DNA from: Fennellomyces sp. T-0311
Taxonomy: Eukaryota > Mucoromycota > Mucoromycetes > Mucorales > Lichtheimiaceae
Length of the DNA stretch: 64,000 nt
Direction: 5' to 3'
Assembly (NCBI GenBank): GCA_025266875.1
Contig: JALLLT010000014.1
Coordinates: forward strand, 372,001 to 436,000
Part shown: positions 33,901 through 45,715 of the stretch, one piece after another
Layout of the letters: each line of letters starts with the position of its first letter
Numbering within the stretch: the first letter of the stretch is position 1
Translations under genes and position numbers: made by a program
Notes under the pieces: model-generated
Told to the model about the DNA's origin: nothing
What the model saw: the letters and a program-made list of their open reading frames with translations, nothing else
Databases searched by the model: none

Positions 33901-36638
33901 GTAGCAAGGGTAGATATTGTAGCGATTTTTCCTTCGAAAAAAGAGGGGTCAGTTCTTTCCAAAACGTACCATATTGGAAAAACTGTAAACTTTTCTCTAT
34001 AGGAAGATATCCCTTCCAGCCCACTGGAAACATTGCCTTTTTGCAATGCTTCCGAAGTGCACGGGGTGACTCAAGAAATTATTTGGAGAGAATGTAGGTA
34101 ATTGTCCTCGCTTTTCACCCCTCAAGTACCTCTACCTCAAGTATACCACGCTATAGCCTTCATTTACCAGGAGGAACGGAATTGTTAGGTGTGATGGTAA
34201 CTAATGGTATACCATATTTTTACAATGAATATTATTTTATAATATGATTCAGATATAAATCAAAGTTCATCGTGGACTTAGCAGTGACCTTTGAGAAACT
34301 CGCGTGTGATAGATCGTTATCAGATGAGGCTTTTATTTTTACTGATCGCCACAATTTTAAAATACTTTCGTATGTCAATACCTCATTTTTTAATATAATT
34401 AATTTCAATGCAGGATGCGTGCGCAGTTATCTCTCTCACGTGGACGACGTGTCGTTCTACGCCTCATAATTTCCAGAGATGGATGAAGCACACCTTTGAT
34501 CATGATGGTGATGGCATCTATATGAAAAAAATGTAATTATTGATAATCTATATCACTGGAGTGCCCCTACTCCTCCAGAGAATCGAGAGAGCGTCAACTC
34601 CTTGTACACGCTCTCAGTAAATAGAGTTTATTCGCCGTATGTACCTCATCGATATCTCCTTTGGTTCTTTGGAACATATCACATCGATAGGCTTTATTAT
34701 GCGATGATCAGCAAAGTACGCCGCAGAGACAGTCCTTATTTTATTTCTCTCTCTTCATTTAATATGTATGTGCGCGTGCTTGTTGTTATTGTTGCTCATG
34801 CGAGAACATGTGAATGAAGTCTGTGAGGTTCTGTTAGGAGCATGGACTGTTGTTAGTTGTTTAGTATATAGTGTTGCTTGAATGGAAAGGACTGGTTAAA
34901 TTCCAGAACAATAGTATAAGGATGAGCGTGCATAGGTAGTAGGGAGGGATACGAACCAACGTAAGGATGTAAAGAAGGGAGGAGAAGGATCTTCAGTACC
35001 TTTCGAAACTCCGTACGTACCTAATTAGCTTTTTTTTCTATTACTGATCCTTATTCAAAAAAAATAATGGTTGCTTATGCTTTAAGGAAGTCCCTTCGAT
35101 CCTCCATTAATTCCAAACTACGTTAAAATGGTGTATTTTTTCCTCGATTTTTTGGGTAAATACTACCAAAAAAACCGCACTCTCAGGGAATAAGGGGATT
35201 AATCGTGAACCAATTCTTTTAGAATTGTTGGATCGAAAATTCTTCGTTGATCCTTGTATATCTGCGCAATATACTTTATCCCTGTGTACCTTTTAACGCA
35301 GGTGAAGAGGAATAGACACGCTCACTGTTGTACTTGATCCTGATATACTAGGACACATGTGATCTGTATAAATATTTTCTCGACTGTACTGTCAAATTCG
35401 TTGCAAACGGTTTAAAATGCGTGGCTCCTATTCATTTGGATAGAACATCTATTATTTTCTCGTACTATATCATAAATGCAATCTATGAATTGCTCTATTA
35501 TCATACCTTACTTGGTGATAAGTCCGAGGGCTAAGCAGTTGTTCCGTATAAAACACAGAGAGCTATGTAGGCGGCTTCCTCTCCTGCATTCGCACGCGAG
35601 AAAAGCAATGCACCATCATACTTAATAGTTTTTTTAGCGTACCCGCATGTTCCTGTTATTAAAATTATGGAGCGGCTTCTTTGCGTAACATTATCACTAG
35701 TTCAGTAAATACGCTCATCTACTAATGGTTATTGTTAATATGGGTATATAGTAAATGATACAAGAGTACTATAAAGCTCTCATGTCCATCTTTGATAGCT
35801 AAACCCTAAATTTTACTGGTTGTTGTTTGTATTGTCCTTTTTGATCTTGCAGCCCGACTCGTTACATTGTGCTTGCGACTTGATACGCAATGCATATATA
35901 TGATGCATTCGTCATCAATCCCAAATATTTAATGCATGATCAGTTCACTTTGTCCAAGATCTTCTCATTTCCTCAACAAAACCAGTATATGCATTTACTC
36001 GTGATGGTAATGCAAGTTAAAAAAAAGCAGGAGAAATCCCGTGTTGAACACAGATCGTAAAAATCGTTATGCACAATACGTACCAAGGAAGATGTAAGCA
36101 AAGTCCGGGCATGAGGATACCTTTTTTTGCATTTCGTTGTGTACATAAGCTTCTTTTGCATTAACATGCAGCAAGTCCCGTATTTCCTCATGCACTTTTT
36201 TCTCTATATAACAATAGTGAGGAGTGAGCACTTTTAAAGGAGTACGATAACACTAGGATTCTATTACTGCAATTCTTATGATTTTCGAGTAACACGTATC
36301 AGGTACATACATCGCTACGATAGATACTTGTGCAAGCTTGGGCCCAGGGCCTTAGCCACTTTATTCACATGTTGTTCATTTGATTAACTCACGTTATAGA
36401 TAATGATTCGATCGGCAAGTAGAAAGGGATACTAATATATGTATGCGGCGCCGCAGCCTGAGGGTGTTGGATAACTAGGGTAACAAGCTAATGGTCTATT
36501 GCCATGACAACAAATTGTCTCAAAGTAAAGGAGTGCTACGCCGCCCTAAATTTGTATCGTATTCAACCCCGTGCTCAAAGCATACTTTTTAGTATGTTCT
36601 ATGGTAACTTTTGCTTGGATAAATGGAAAATCTTGGCA

Positions 36639-36678
36639 TAACCACGGCTCAGCGGAATTTTGCGTTGAACCGTGGTTA
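36639..36678. repeat. 16-bp near-perfect inverted repeat (hairpin)
   Basis: The left arm taaccacggctcagcg (36639-36654) pairs with the right arm cgttgaaccgtggtta (36663-36678) across an 8-base loop. There is one mismatch and one G-T pair; nine outer pairs are perfect. It lies in gene-free AT-rich sequence. It may be a small foldback element, a regulatory RNA stem or a protein-binding palindrome. Confidence 0.7.
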
Positions 36679-37020
36679 CTCGAACGATGACCACATACAA
36701 TATCTCCCCGAAGGACCAATCAGAGCATAGGATTTTGGCTTTCAGTTGTACCAATGCACGTAGCATTTCTGCAGACATAGTTATCGCGATAACGTAAGAG
36801 AAAGAGGCTGCAAATTTGTATCCTCAAGATGTCTTGATCTAATTTATCCATTTTTAAGGAATAGTTTTGGTGTATTGATCATGTCCAGATCACATGGTGA
36901 TACTTGAGTTGCATATTCGTCTGGCAGGAAAAGAGACACATTTCTGAAAACCATAACTGTTCATCGTATAATGGTCTTACAAAAATATATCTGTCACTGT
37001 ATGAAGACTTAAGCAACAAA

Positions 37021-37038
37021 TAGTTCCTATTGGAACTA
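37021..37038. repeat. 7-bp perfect hairpin upstream of the Pom33-like gene
   Basis: tagttcc-tatt-ggaacta is a perfect 7-bp inverted repeat with a four-base centre, about 120 bp before the ATG at 37156. A second short palindrome (accac-ttg-gtggt) follows about 20 bp on. Either could be a factor-binding site in this promoter. Confidence 0.5.
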
Positions 37039-37155
37039 CGTGGATCATTTCTCTCACCACTTGGTGGTTATACCTTTCGGCACATGAATTAAAATTACGA
37101 CGGCAGACACGCACATTCGTTTCCCTTCTTCTTTTGTCCCGGACACCAAGTGACA

Positions 37156-38208
37156 ATGCCTCCACCTTCATCTTTACAAGAGCGTGTGGTAACTTTAGTA
37201 CAGGTTAGCAGCGAGGGTTTGACACAGCACGGTGTTAAGCATGGAATTAACAATTTGGCGCGCGCGACAGACCTTGCAGTTTGCTTGGTTTGCTGGCCAT
37301 GTCCTTACATTGATTGGCTCGGCACTTTACTTTCTGTCGGTCGTGATGTTCCGTGCTTCTTCCAAGCCCTACACCGTCGCATATTTTGGCGCCTTACTCT
37401 CGTACGGCGTGGTCGTTTACAAGACTCATGGAGTAAGCAAAAAATTGAATAAAGTGATGCCAAGTCATTTCTAAACTTTCATTGCACTTAGAAACCTGAA
37501 TTCAATGCTCAATATGCCCAGCGTCTTGTGATGGACGAAAACGTTCAATATCTTCTCCTTGCCATGTACTGGTTCTTCACCAGCCCTATCTCAGGTAAAG
37601 AATAAGCGAACGCTTGAAGGTATATGGAGAATAACCGAAATTGGCACGGCGACAAGTGACCCTTGTTCCTTTTGCAACGTTCTCAACGTTCCATGCCCTT
37701 GGCTATGTTCGATCCAACATAATTCCAACGGTGCTCCCAGCACCCGCTTCGACTGCGTCATCGTCGTCGGGAAGTCGGCCTGCAACATGGCAAGCAAAAA
37801 CTCAGCAGCAGATTAAGTCGTGGACCGATAAGAATTACGACAAGGCGATGCGTTTTGTTGCTCAGATTGAGGTGATTGGTATCATGGGCCGTCTCGTATT
37901 GGGTTTGTTCAGGTAAGGAGGAGGACGAGATCGAGAGATCGGTTCAGAAGCTGAGGGAGAATGTTTGCTCATGAAACCACGTATTCAGACTTCAAATCAT
38001 GTCCATTTTCCTCTACGCGCAATTCCTTCGTTTCCGCTATCATCTATCGTCATATACTCGCCAAGCTTTCACCAAATTGCGCATTGCATTGGACAATGTC
38101 GCCCAAGATCCTCGCGTCCCTCCCGTGGTCGCCAGAGCCTACATGTCTGCGAAGGATATGATCATCCGCTACGGCCAGGCAGTCGTCCAGCAGCAACCCC
38201 GTCAGTAA
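37156..38208 (+). CDS. Pom33/Tts1/TMEM33-family ER and nuclear pore membrane protein
   Basis: Exons 37156-37203, 37271-37432, 37492-37594, 37657-37912, 37989-38208; 262 residues. Pom33 proteins are multi-pass membrane proteins that shape tubular ER and help position nuclear pores. Hydrophobic segments: FAWFAGHVLTLIGSALYFLS at about 19-38, VAYFGALLSYGVVVY, YLLLAMYWFFTSPISVTLVP, and IGIMGRLVLGLF joined to the IMSIFLYAQFLRFRY segment. A C-terminal amphipathic helix follows (KLRIALDNVAQDP). Exon joining is constrained by frame: the exon 1 acceptor (GCGACAG) and an ACAAG acceptor at 37656 are the only choices that give a continuous family-like protein. The start is the first ATG; the frame upstream has only GTG. 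Confidence 0.85.
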
Positions 38209-38426
38209 AATGACACCGTAAATTGTTATATTCCTCTGTACAAAAAAGCAAACTTGCATAATTTAAAGAGTCAGAATGCCTGTAAAGAATAACATTCGAT
38301 CCTGGCTAGTACCAAAACAAGAGCTTCTTCAAATCATTTGGCTTTACAACTAGTTTGTGCTTTAGAATTATTATCGTGATAATGGGACTTGGGTGTAACA
38401 GGCAGAATAAAAAGTAATTGGGTATT

Positions 38427-39548
38427 CTATTGACTAACGTTTTTTATCAGTTCCATGAAGAGCAGCATCGTGTAGTGCGCATCGTTGCCTAGTTACAAAA
38501 AGTTGTCAGAGCACTTTGAGGATAGTAACGCAGTTTCTTTGGTGAACTTACCAGCATTATGCAAGTTCTGACTTTCAAGGCCGAGTATAGCCATTGTCGA
38601 ACCAAGTGATGGCGGGTTATGTAAGTCTTTGATTGACGCGCCATACATCTCGTCTGTATTACAAATAGTCACAATCGCACTCTGATTGACATCCAGGGTC
38701 TCTTGCTTTCCGTCGCTGCAAGGCCAAAGAAACTGTGCCTTTTGAAGGTATTTTAAATCGCTATCCAATCCATGTCCAACCAGAACGAATCCACCATCGC
38801 GTTGGACACACCAGTCCAAATCTTTTCTTAACTCTTTTAGGGCCTGTTTCAGAGTGCACCACACCGAAGTACCGAACGAAAAGTTCATTTTTTCATCGCT
38901 TACAAAGCGACCGTTAACAAGATGACGATATGTGCTGATCAAGTAATGTTGATCCATATACCGATCCGTCGTTGAGTCGTAAAGTGTCCATCCAATTTCC
39001 AGAAGAATGCTGTGATCCTGCTCCCATGCTTCGATATCGATGGCGCAAAAGACATACTTCTTGGACTGGATCAATTCAACTGCGCGATGCAAGTCATCAA
39101 TTGCATGCTGCAGTTTCTCGGCCCGTTTGTTGGCCTTCTTAACCTTTTGCTGTAGGCGAGAGAAGACGTTCCTGCTATTCACTTCGATCATATGTGTATC
39201 GATATAATGTGAACATAACGGAACCGGCCGTTCAGGCGCTGGAAGATGAGGATCAACGCGTTGCATCAGCATCTCGAGAGTTTCGCGAAAGTTGTTGCAC
39301 GTGCTGAGCGTCATGACAAGACGTGTTGTTCCCGTCGCGGCATCAGTAGCTATTTAAGCTTTGCTTAGTTTCAAATGGTGACAATCACAGAAAGGCTTGC
39401 CTTTGTAGAGTGGAATGGGTTTTTGAGAAAACACCTTGTTGGGGTCAAAGAAGGCTGTTACCAGCTTTTCAGCTATACCACCATAGGGACGATATTGATT
39501 TGCCCATGTATCCTGTACTGTTGACCACTCAATGAATGACACTGACAT
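38427..39548 (-). CDS. Gfd2/YDR514C-like DEDD 3'-5' exonuclease domain protein
   Basis: Exons 39548-39389, 39349-38552, 38488-38427 (minus); 339 residues. RNase H-fold exonuclease of the Gfd2/YDR514C type, with no established substrate. Motifs: Exo I D-x-E in AIDIEAWEQD (about Asp158/Glu160), Exo II HGLDSDLKYL, and a final HNAGNDAHYTM giving His and Asp of a DEDDh site. The last motif is rebuilt across a 63-nt intron. The N-terminal part contains YRPYGGIAEKLV and YKGKPF and is probably a second conserved domain. The first two parts share one frame but are separated by an in-frame TAA at about 39352-39354. A 39-nt GT-AG intron (39388-39350) would remove it; otherwise translation may begin at 39314 and the upstream ORF is separate. 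The exonuclease call is firm, the N-terminus is not. Confidence 0.78.
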
Positions 39549-39647
39549 GACATGAGCAAAGAAAGATTGAAAAGGAACTGTCCCCAGCGCGTTTTATTAT
39601 TATTGGAAAATCATGCTCCTTAAATAGGAAGGTAGTTAAGCTTGTAC

Positions 39648-41203
39648 CTAGCTACGTTGGTCTTTTGGCACTGCCTCGTCGTATTCCTTGTACGCAGATT
39701 CATAAAATCCTTTTTCTATAAACATATGGGCGCCAACCATAGCAAGACTCTTAGACGCCACGATAGAGCCTTCATGTCCTTCCTGTGATAATGCTTGCTT
39801 GGCAAATTCGCTCGTATGAGGAAAAAATGGAGTGCTTATGTCATAGAATGGATGAAAGCCTGGCATGAGATAGCTAACATTGCCGAAATCGGTTGAACCG
39901 CCAACTGGAGCAGCTTCTTGAGCTTGACGGCTAGGGATTGTCATACCACTAATGCTTTCGTAGTATTTTGTATACGTTTCTGCCATCACCGAGTTCTGCT
40001 TGATGTCTATTTTCGTACTTTATCAATTGATCGTCGCTATACCAGACTTGATTTATATTTCGCTTACCTTTGCACATCCCAGCATCTCTCCACTTGTACT
40101 CGACCTCACAACCCGTTGCCAAGGCAGCAGCCTTGAAACAATTCTCAACCTTGACCATCAATTCCTGCACGCGATCTGTAGTCTTTGCACGAACGTAAAA
40201 GTAACCTGCCGTACGATCAGGAATGATGTTCGGCTATTGGCTCAAAGAATAAGTACTTCTTGTATTACCTTAACAATTCTCCTTTTCTCTTACCGCTTTG
40301 CCACCATCAGTGATGATACCGTGTATCCGGTCAGTCCCCAGCAACTGTTGACGGAGGAGACCGATGCTCACCCACGCCTGACAAATAGCGTCTAGCGCAT
40401 TTACTCCTTCCCATGGTGCACCACCAGCATGGCTCGGCTTGCCCCGAAATACCACCTTGATATCTTGAATAGCGCTTGCCGCCCAGTAAGTTATGTTTGA
40501 GCTGCAAGGGTGTAGCATCATACAGACATCTGCATGGTCCTGGAAAGCGTTCTTCTTTGCCATGATAAGTTTGCCATCCAATGGCTCTATATTTTATATG
40601 TGTATTCAATAAATGGGAGTAAATCCAATAGGTGACTACCAAACGTACCTTCAGATGGAGTGCCGAACAAAACGACAGTTCCGGAGGCTGCTCCCTTTTC
40701 CAAGAGTGCCTTCATGGCCATAGCATTGGCAATACCGCAAATTGCAATCAAATTATGTCCACAAGCGTGTCCCAGGCTTTACGTAATGTTATTAGCAGAC
40801 GGATTTAAACTTTAAATTTTTTTACACTTTCTTACCCTGGTAAGGCGTCATATTCCGAGCAAAAACCAACACGCAATCCGCCACCATTGGTATACTTTGC
40901 CAGAAATGCGGTTTCCAGACCAAACGCATGGCGAGTAACAGTGAAACCATTCTTCTCCAAGTAATCTGTCAAAACTTGATGTGCGTGATGCTCCTGCATG
41001 CCTAATTCGGGATGGTTGTGCAACTAACGCTCCGATAAGATTTCGACCCTTTCATAGATCGGCCGAACCAAAGAACTTACATCGACACTGAGTTCACGCA
41101 GTTCAGGAGAGAGCCGTTCAATTTCGGCATAGATCAATTTCTGAGCCTCTGCGAGATCTTCTGTCATAGTTATTTTTCCGTTTGATATGCTTTCTACAGT
41201 CAT
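39648..41203 (-). CDS. Peptidase M20-family amidohydrolase (PM20D2-like)
   Basis: Exons 41203-41081, 41023-40836, 40776-40649, 40586-40294, 40233-40068, 40006-39648 (minus); 418 residues. M20 amidohydrolases cleave amide bonds of N-acyl amino acids or dipeptides, using two metals. Metal and catalytic motifs: LHNHPELGMQE (about 42-52), CSEYDALPGLGHACGHNL with the Asp and His ligands, PSEEP with the catalytic Glu pair, and GGSTDFGNVSY near the end. The lid region has FRGKPSHAGGAPWEGVNALD. No signal peptide; cytosolic is likely. The ATG at 41203 is preferred over one at 41374 because a TATA box lies between them. Exact substrate (dipeptide, aminobenzoyl-glutamate or other) cannot be told. One intron uses a TAAAG acceptor. 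Confidence 0.92.
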
Positions 41204-41259
41204 TGCCCGTTGAAAACCTGGTGGATCCGATAAAGTTGGGTGCGTGTGAGATAGCGGTA

Positions 41260-41269
41260 CTTTTATATA
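41260..41269 (-). promoter_or_regulatory. TATA box of the M20 amidohydrolase gene
   Basis: On the minus strand the sequence reads TATATAAAAG, 57 bp before the ATG at 41203. It decides the start: an in-frame ATG at 41374 lies upstream of it and would not be in the mRNA. Confidence 0.7.
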
Positions 41270-43635
41270 CCCTTCCTTATACACACCCGAAAGAACGGCC
41301 GAAAAAATGCCCAGCATTAAACGACTCGGTGGAGATAAGAGCATGAACTTTTTACTTCTAATGGATGTTTTCAAAGAAGGATGGGAAAATATGAAAAACT
41401 CGCAGGCAGATCAGGATACGTATTACCAAATAAATACTGTTCATCTGCCAAGCTTTTTTTTGCATTGTGTCATATAAGCTTTCGCAATGCGTATAACCGA
41501 ACGTCATGAAACGTCTTCGTTTCGTACATAGCAGCTAAGATAAGCAGGTGGTGAAAGTGCTTATCGCGAGTGGACTATAGAGGAATATCTTATCACCGAT
41601 TTAAATGAGTAAGTGGTGCCACGGAAATTAAATACGTAAGGAAACATTCCGTTTCTGTAGAATCGACCTTTTATCTCCTAAGACATAGCGTTGTAGCTAT
41701 GGCTTTATTGCTATACATTGGTTAGGAGCGTCAATGCTAACATCTAGCCGTGATATCTGAGGCCAAGTAGCATAAGAATACATAAATAGGTCCACGGCCA
41801 AAATCCTAATGCAAGTATAATCTTTCACACGGTTGCACAAACTCTACTGAATGCCCATGCATGCTTACAGCGGGCTCTGGCTTGTTCATTGCATTATAAT
41901 AAACAAACTTGCAAAAGCTTCCTCTTAACGGCGTACATAGGTAGTAAATGACTATACCAGATAGAAGATCTTATTGTGTGGCATCCTAAAGAAACTTGCA
42001 ACCGTAGGTGATATGTAAATGTGCCCTACATATATAAAATGGTTTGCCGTAACTCAAGGAAAATGTGTAAAGTCGCTTTTTGAAGCTGCTCACAATCATA
42101 TGTACTTCTTCGCCAAGCCGAAGCAAGACGACTTACTCTCGAATTTCCGTTTTCCATATGACGTTTTTGTCATCTAGATACGGCTTATTACCATTGAAGT
42201 TGATGCTTGATCGACCGATCGCGCTCTTTGCATCCTTGATGAATTTGTTAAATTCGTAGTCGTCTTGCCTTAAAGGATCGATGAACTTATATCCTTTTTT
42301 ACTTATAGCCAATGTGTTTTTTTGCTTGGTGAACTTGGTGTCAGATTTCGGGGGTTTGAAAGCAGTTGGTCGGTTTTGATTCCATTAACATGGTCGGTTA
42401 TGAATTAGCGGTTTTTCATTCTACAGTACTGTTCCAACCCAGAACTGGTATTTCTCCAGGAACTATCGGCAATAAATTCGAATGTTGAGGAGGAAAAGAC
42501 TTTCAGTACGAATAACGCGTTTAACAATTCCCCCGAGCGTTGAACCCATTTTCACCAGATCCTTTTTGGCAGATTCCCTAGGTATCTTCATCTCAGCAGC
42601 GAGTATGCTACGAAGAGTCCATGCATATCCAACCACTCAGGCTAAGTGTCATTCAATGTTTAGCCGTGGTTATATATCCAAAAAGCCAAACCAGCTATAC
42701 TCCTAGTAAATGGTGCATTCAACTAGGTGCAGTAGTAGTATAATTCACATTGATTTCATTGGTCTGTTGCAAAAACTGCAACCCACCGCAATCGGTTGCA
42801 GCCGATGCATCTCAATTGAGTATCGTGCAGCCGACGTGAAAGGCCCTGGGTACTGATAGTTCAGGCACAACACGGCATTTTCTCCTGTACTTTATGATGC
42901 GTCTTGATTTGCCCTTGATAGGGCCCTGATCATCCTGGGACATTCTGAATGTATGAATATGTCCGAGATAATATATGCAAGTCTCACATAGTACGAGGTT
43001 TTTCTATATAGGATTCACCATGCCCTAAATAAAATGGAATGTATCTTGATCTCCTCTTTAGGGCGTCCCTGGAGATGAATCTTATACCCTACTTTTTTTT
43101 CCTTGCCTATCGTGAAGGGGTCTGTTCCTCCGCTTCATTATATTGAAGATGTTTCTGGACTCATCTACTCCCTTGATATGCCTCCTCATGGGCTACGTCA
43201 TTGAATCAATATAACACTAACGGCCATTGCACGGGAAATACCATGTACAGGAATGTAGACTATGCGTTTTCATGGTAACAAGGGCTCCAAGTTCATCCTT
43301 GTACACCAAAAATTCGTTATTAGGTGCAATTGGCCGACTCTAGAATAAGTCGCTAATGAATCTTACTTACATGTACTATAGAATTTTAACAAGAACCGGT
43401 AGAAGTGCTGAATTGAACGCACAATAAGTTAATAACTGATTGACACACTAGTTAAAACATTTATGATCAACTTTGGGTTGGGTAGACGGGTTGCCTCTAT
43501 TTAAAGAGCAATAATATCAAAAGTAGATGAGTGTACACGCTGCTCAAAATATTTCTATTGTCTTTTAAACTCAAGGTCATCTGTAGCTCTGTCTAGGTCC
43601 TATACAACCTTCAGGTTCAAATCTCTCGAGCTCCG

Positions 43636-43695
43636 TGCCAATGACTTTGGGCTAGTGAGGAAGAAAGTACAGGCTCACTAGCTTCGATCTTGGCA
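43636..43695. repeat. Two-part stem-loop (9-bp perfect inner stem)
   Basis: The inner stem gctagtgag (43651-43659) pairs perfectly with ctcactagc (43674-43682) around a 14-base loop. An outer stem tgccaa (43636-43641) pairs with ttggca (43690-43695). The unpaired sides are 9 and 7 bases. This resembles a structured RNA or a short foldback element in gene-free sequence. Confidence 0.6.
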
Positions 43696-44832
43696 AGACG
43701 CAAACCCAAATCTATCAACAAGGAGAATTAATATCATTTTATGCGCTTAAAAACGTCCAGCTGTTGAGGAAAAATATTGCGCAAGTATATAGCGCAAAAA
43801 AGCTGTTATGCAAAACTTATGACTTGTTCATAGTGGTATGCCATCGCAGCCGGGAATGGCACGGTGGGCATGACAGAGATTTTATACAAGTATCGCAAAG
43901 TATCATAGGAAGGAAACGAAAGCCTTTAGTATCACGAAGAGTAACAATATGGTTAGCATCTTCGTTTACCAAGAGCTAATTACTATATATCAGGAGTTTT
44001 GACAGCATCTATCTGCTTCCTCATGTTGGGTATGCTTTATACCGCCATGGTCGCGCACTGAACCTCAGTTGACAGGAAATGCACGAAAGGCTATCTACAG
44101 AAGCGTCGGAACGGAGGTTGTCATGGTAAACAGGGAGTACACGCATATTTAAAACTTTCAGCACACTCACAGCCTTGTTTAGAATATCAACGGCAATACA
44201 AAGGACCAGCCGGATCTAGAGGAGCTACAAGGCTCCAAGGACATAGCATTACAGGTTCACAATTACTTCCTTCTAGCGTATGCACGAATATTATATGACC
44301 TTTCAGCTAACTGACTCCAACCAAACACATACGTTAATGAATATATACTTGTACATTGGTCGTTGTACTCGTAAATACACTGGCATTTGTGCAAGAGTAA
44401 AAAGTCGAAGATAATCAAGTAAGTGTAACATATCATGTTTGAATTACTGCTAAAATTTGCCAATAACGTCTTGCAGACTTCGCGAGGGTCAAAACTGGGT
44501 CGCTCCATCCTGGCTTGTCCGTATACTGTGATTTTCCCAACATGTCTTTGGATTTGTTTGTTGTTAAAGTAAAACGCGGGTGAAGTTGTTGGACAAGACA
44601 TGGCAAACATGGATTCAATGCTGCAAAAAATATAAACTGAATGCGTTGGTCGTCCTGAAGGTTTTCCTCTCCCTCCACATTCGGATTGATTGTTAATGGT
44701 ATGTTCCAGTATTTTACAATATTTATGAATGATGTGATATTAACATTACATAGGTTATACATAATTGCACGCTGAATAAGATGAACCTTGCGCATCAATA
44801 TATATGCAAGCTTGTTGAAGTGAAACAATGTA

Positions 44833-44901
44833 CCTTGATGCACTAAGTGCGCGGTGTCGTGGATTTGACCCTCCTAGTGCCGGAATAGCATCAGATCAAG
44901 G
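44833..44901. repeat. Nested inverted repeats
   Basis: ccttgat (44833-44839) pairs with atcaagg (44895-44901), and directly inside it gcacta (44840-44845) pairs with tagtgc (44875-44880). The right side has a 14-base bulge. It may be chance at these lengths. Confidence 0.4.
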
Positions 44902-45715
44902 TGCGTAGATATTGTTTTTCTTTCGATACTAACTTATACTTTTAATTACTAACTTACACACTTTTAGGCTCTAGTAACGGCGATAGCAAAATGTCGATAC
45001 ATATCAGTGAAATACAATCCAATGTGAAACCTGAAAACATAACACCAGTGCATAAAGTTTCATTGTGCCGTCACGCGAACTACACCATCTAAAAAACGCA
45101 AACCAAGAGCAACCAGCGTGACAGCGAGGAAAGCTAAAGCGTAGCCATAATGCACAAACTGTAAATATATCATGACCCATCTACTCGTCCTATATATCGC
45201 CCTTCACTGTGAAGCTGTATATCATCTCGCACGGGTATTTCTTTGCTTAGATACCCGGTTCAGCCGCTTGAATGGTCAGCGCTATTGTTTTGTCGTATAC
45301 ATATAGCTAAAGCATTGACCCTCAGCAGCGCTGGGGATATCTGATTGTATGTTGTCCAGCCTTAAGCAGATTGCCAACAAAAATCGACAACTGTCATTTG
45401 AACTGCCCCTTAAAGTAATGATACGTCAATGCGTCATATTAACTAGAAATCGGCATTGCCGTTTACGATATGGCGGGATGACGTTTAACCTCGTGCAACG
45501 ATTGATTTAACTACCTGGTTAATGAGATGACGGGTCGCCAACATACACCCTTGGTTCTTTCCAGATAAGGTACTATCATTCCAAGAAGTGTTCCTTTAGA
45601 AACAGGCACGGAATGAAAAGATAGGCTTTCTGGTTTTCGCATATGCAAGCCTGACAAGAAAAATGTCACTGGCGGGGAGTTCCGCAAACCAATCAAACTT
45701 TTCTTGTGCTTCTCC

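Larger units (their letters stand above)
30936..37155. other. 6.2-kb AT-rich interval without recognised genes
   Basis: No ORF here has a recognisable domain or convincing splice structure. The sequence is AT-rich with many homopolymer and pyrimidine runs, and includes the strong inverted repeat at 36639-36678. No tRNA, rRNA, transposase or long tandem repeat was recognised. The first part is the 3' flank of the C2H2 gene and the last few hundred bases are the promoter of the Pom33-like gene. Confidence 0.55.
41270..45715. other. 4.4-kb gene-poor interval
   Basis: AT-rich sequence with no ORF that has a recognisable domain. The longest (44433-44843 minus, 136 codons) lacks motifs and splice context. 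Two stem-forming sequences are listed separately. A tRNA-like B-box string (ggttcaaatct, 43614-43624) does not sit in a tRNA fold. Confidence 0.55.

Noticed and set aside
41204..41374. N-terminal extension of the M20 amidohydrolase from the ATG at 41374
   Set aside because: A TATA box lies between the two ATGs and the extra residues do not resemble the family or a targeting signal.
43614..43624. tRNA B-box-like ggttcaaatct
   Set aside because: The flanking bases do not form a T-stem, and no A box, anticodon arm or acceptor stem fits at the right spacing.
44263..44843. Overlapping minus-strand ORFs of 115 and 136 codons
   Set aside because: They lack domains, start context and splice partners; the longest begins in AT-rich repeats.
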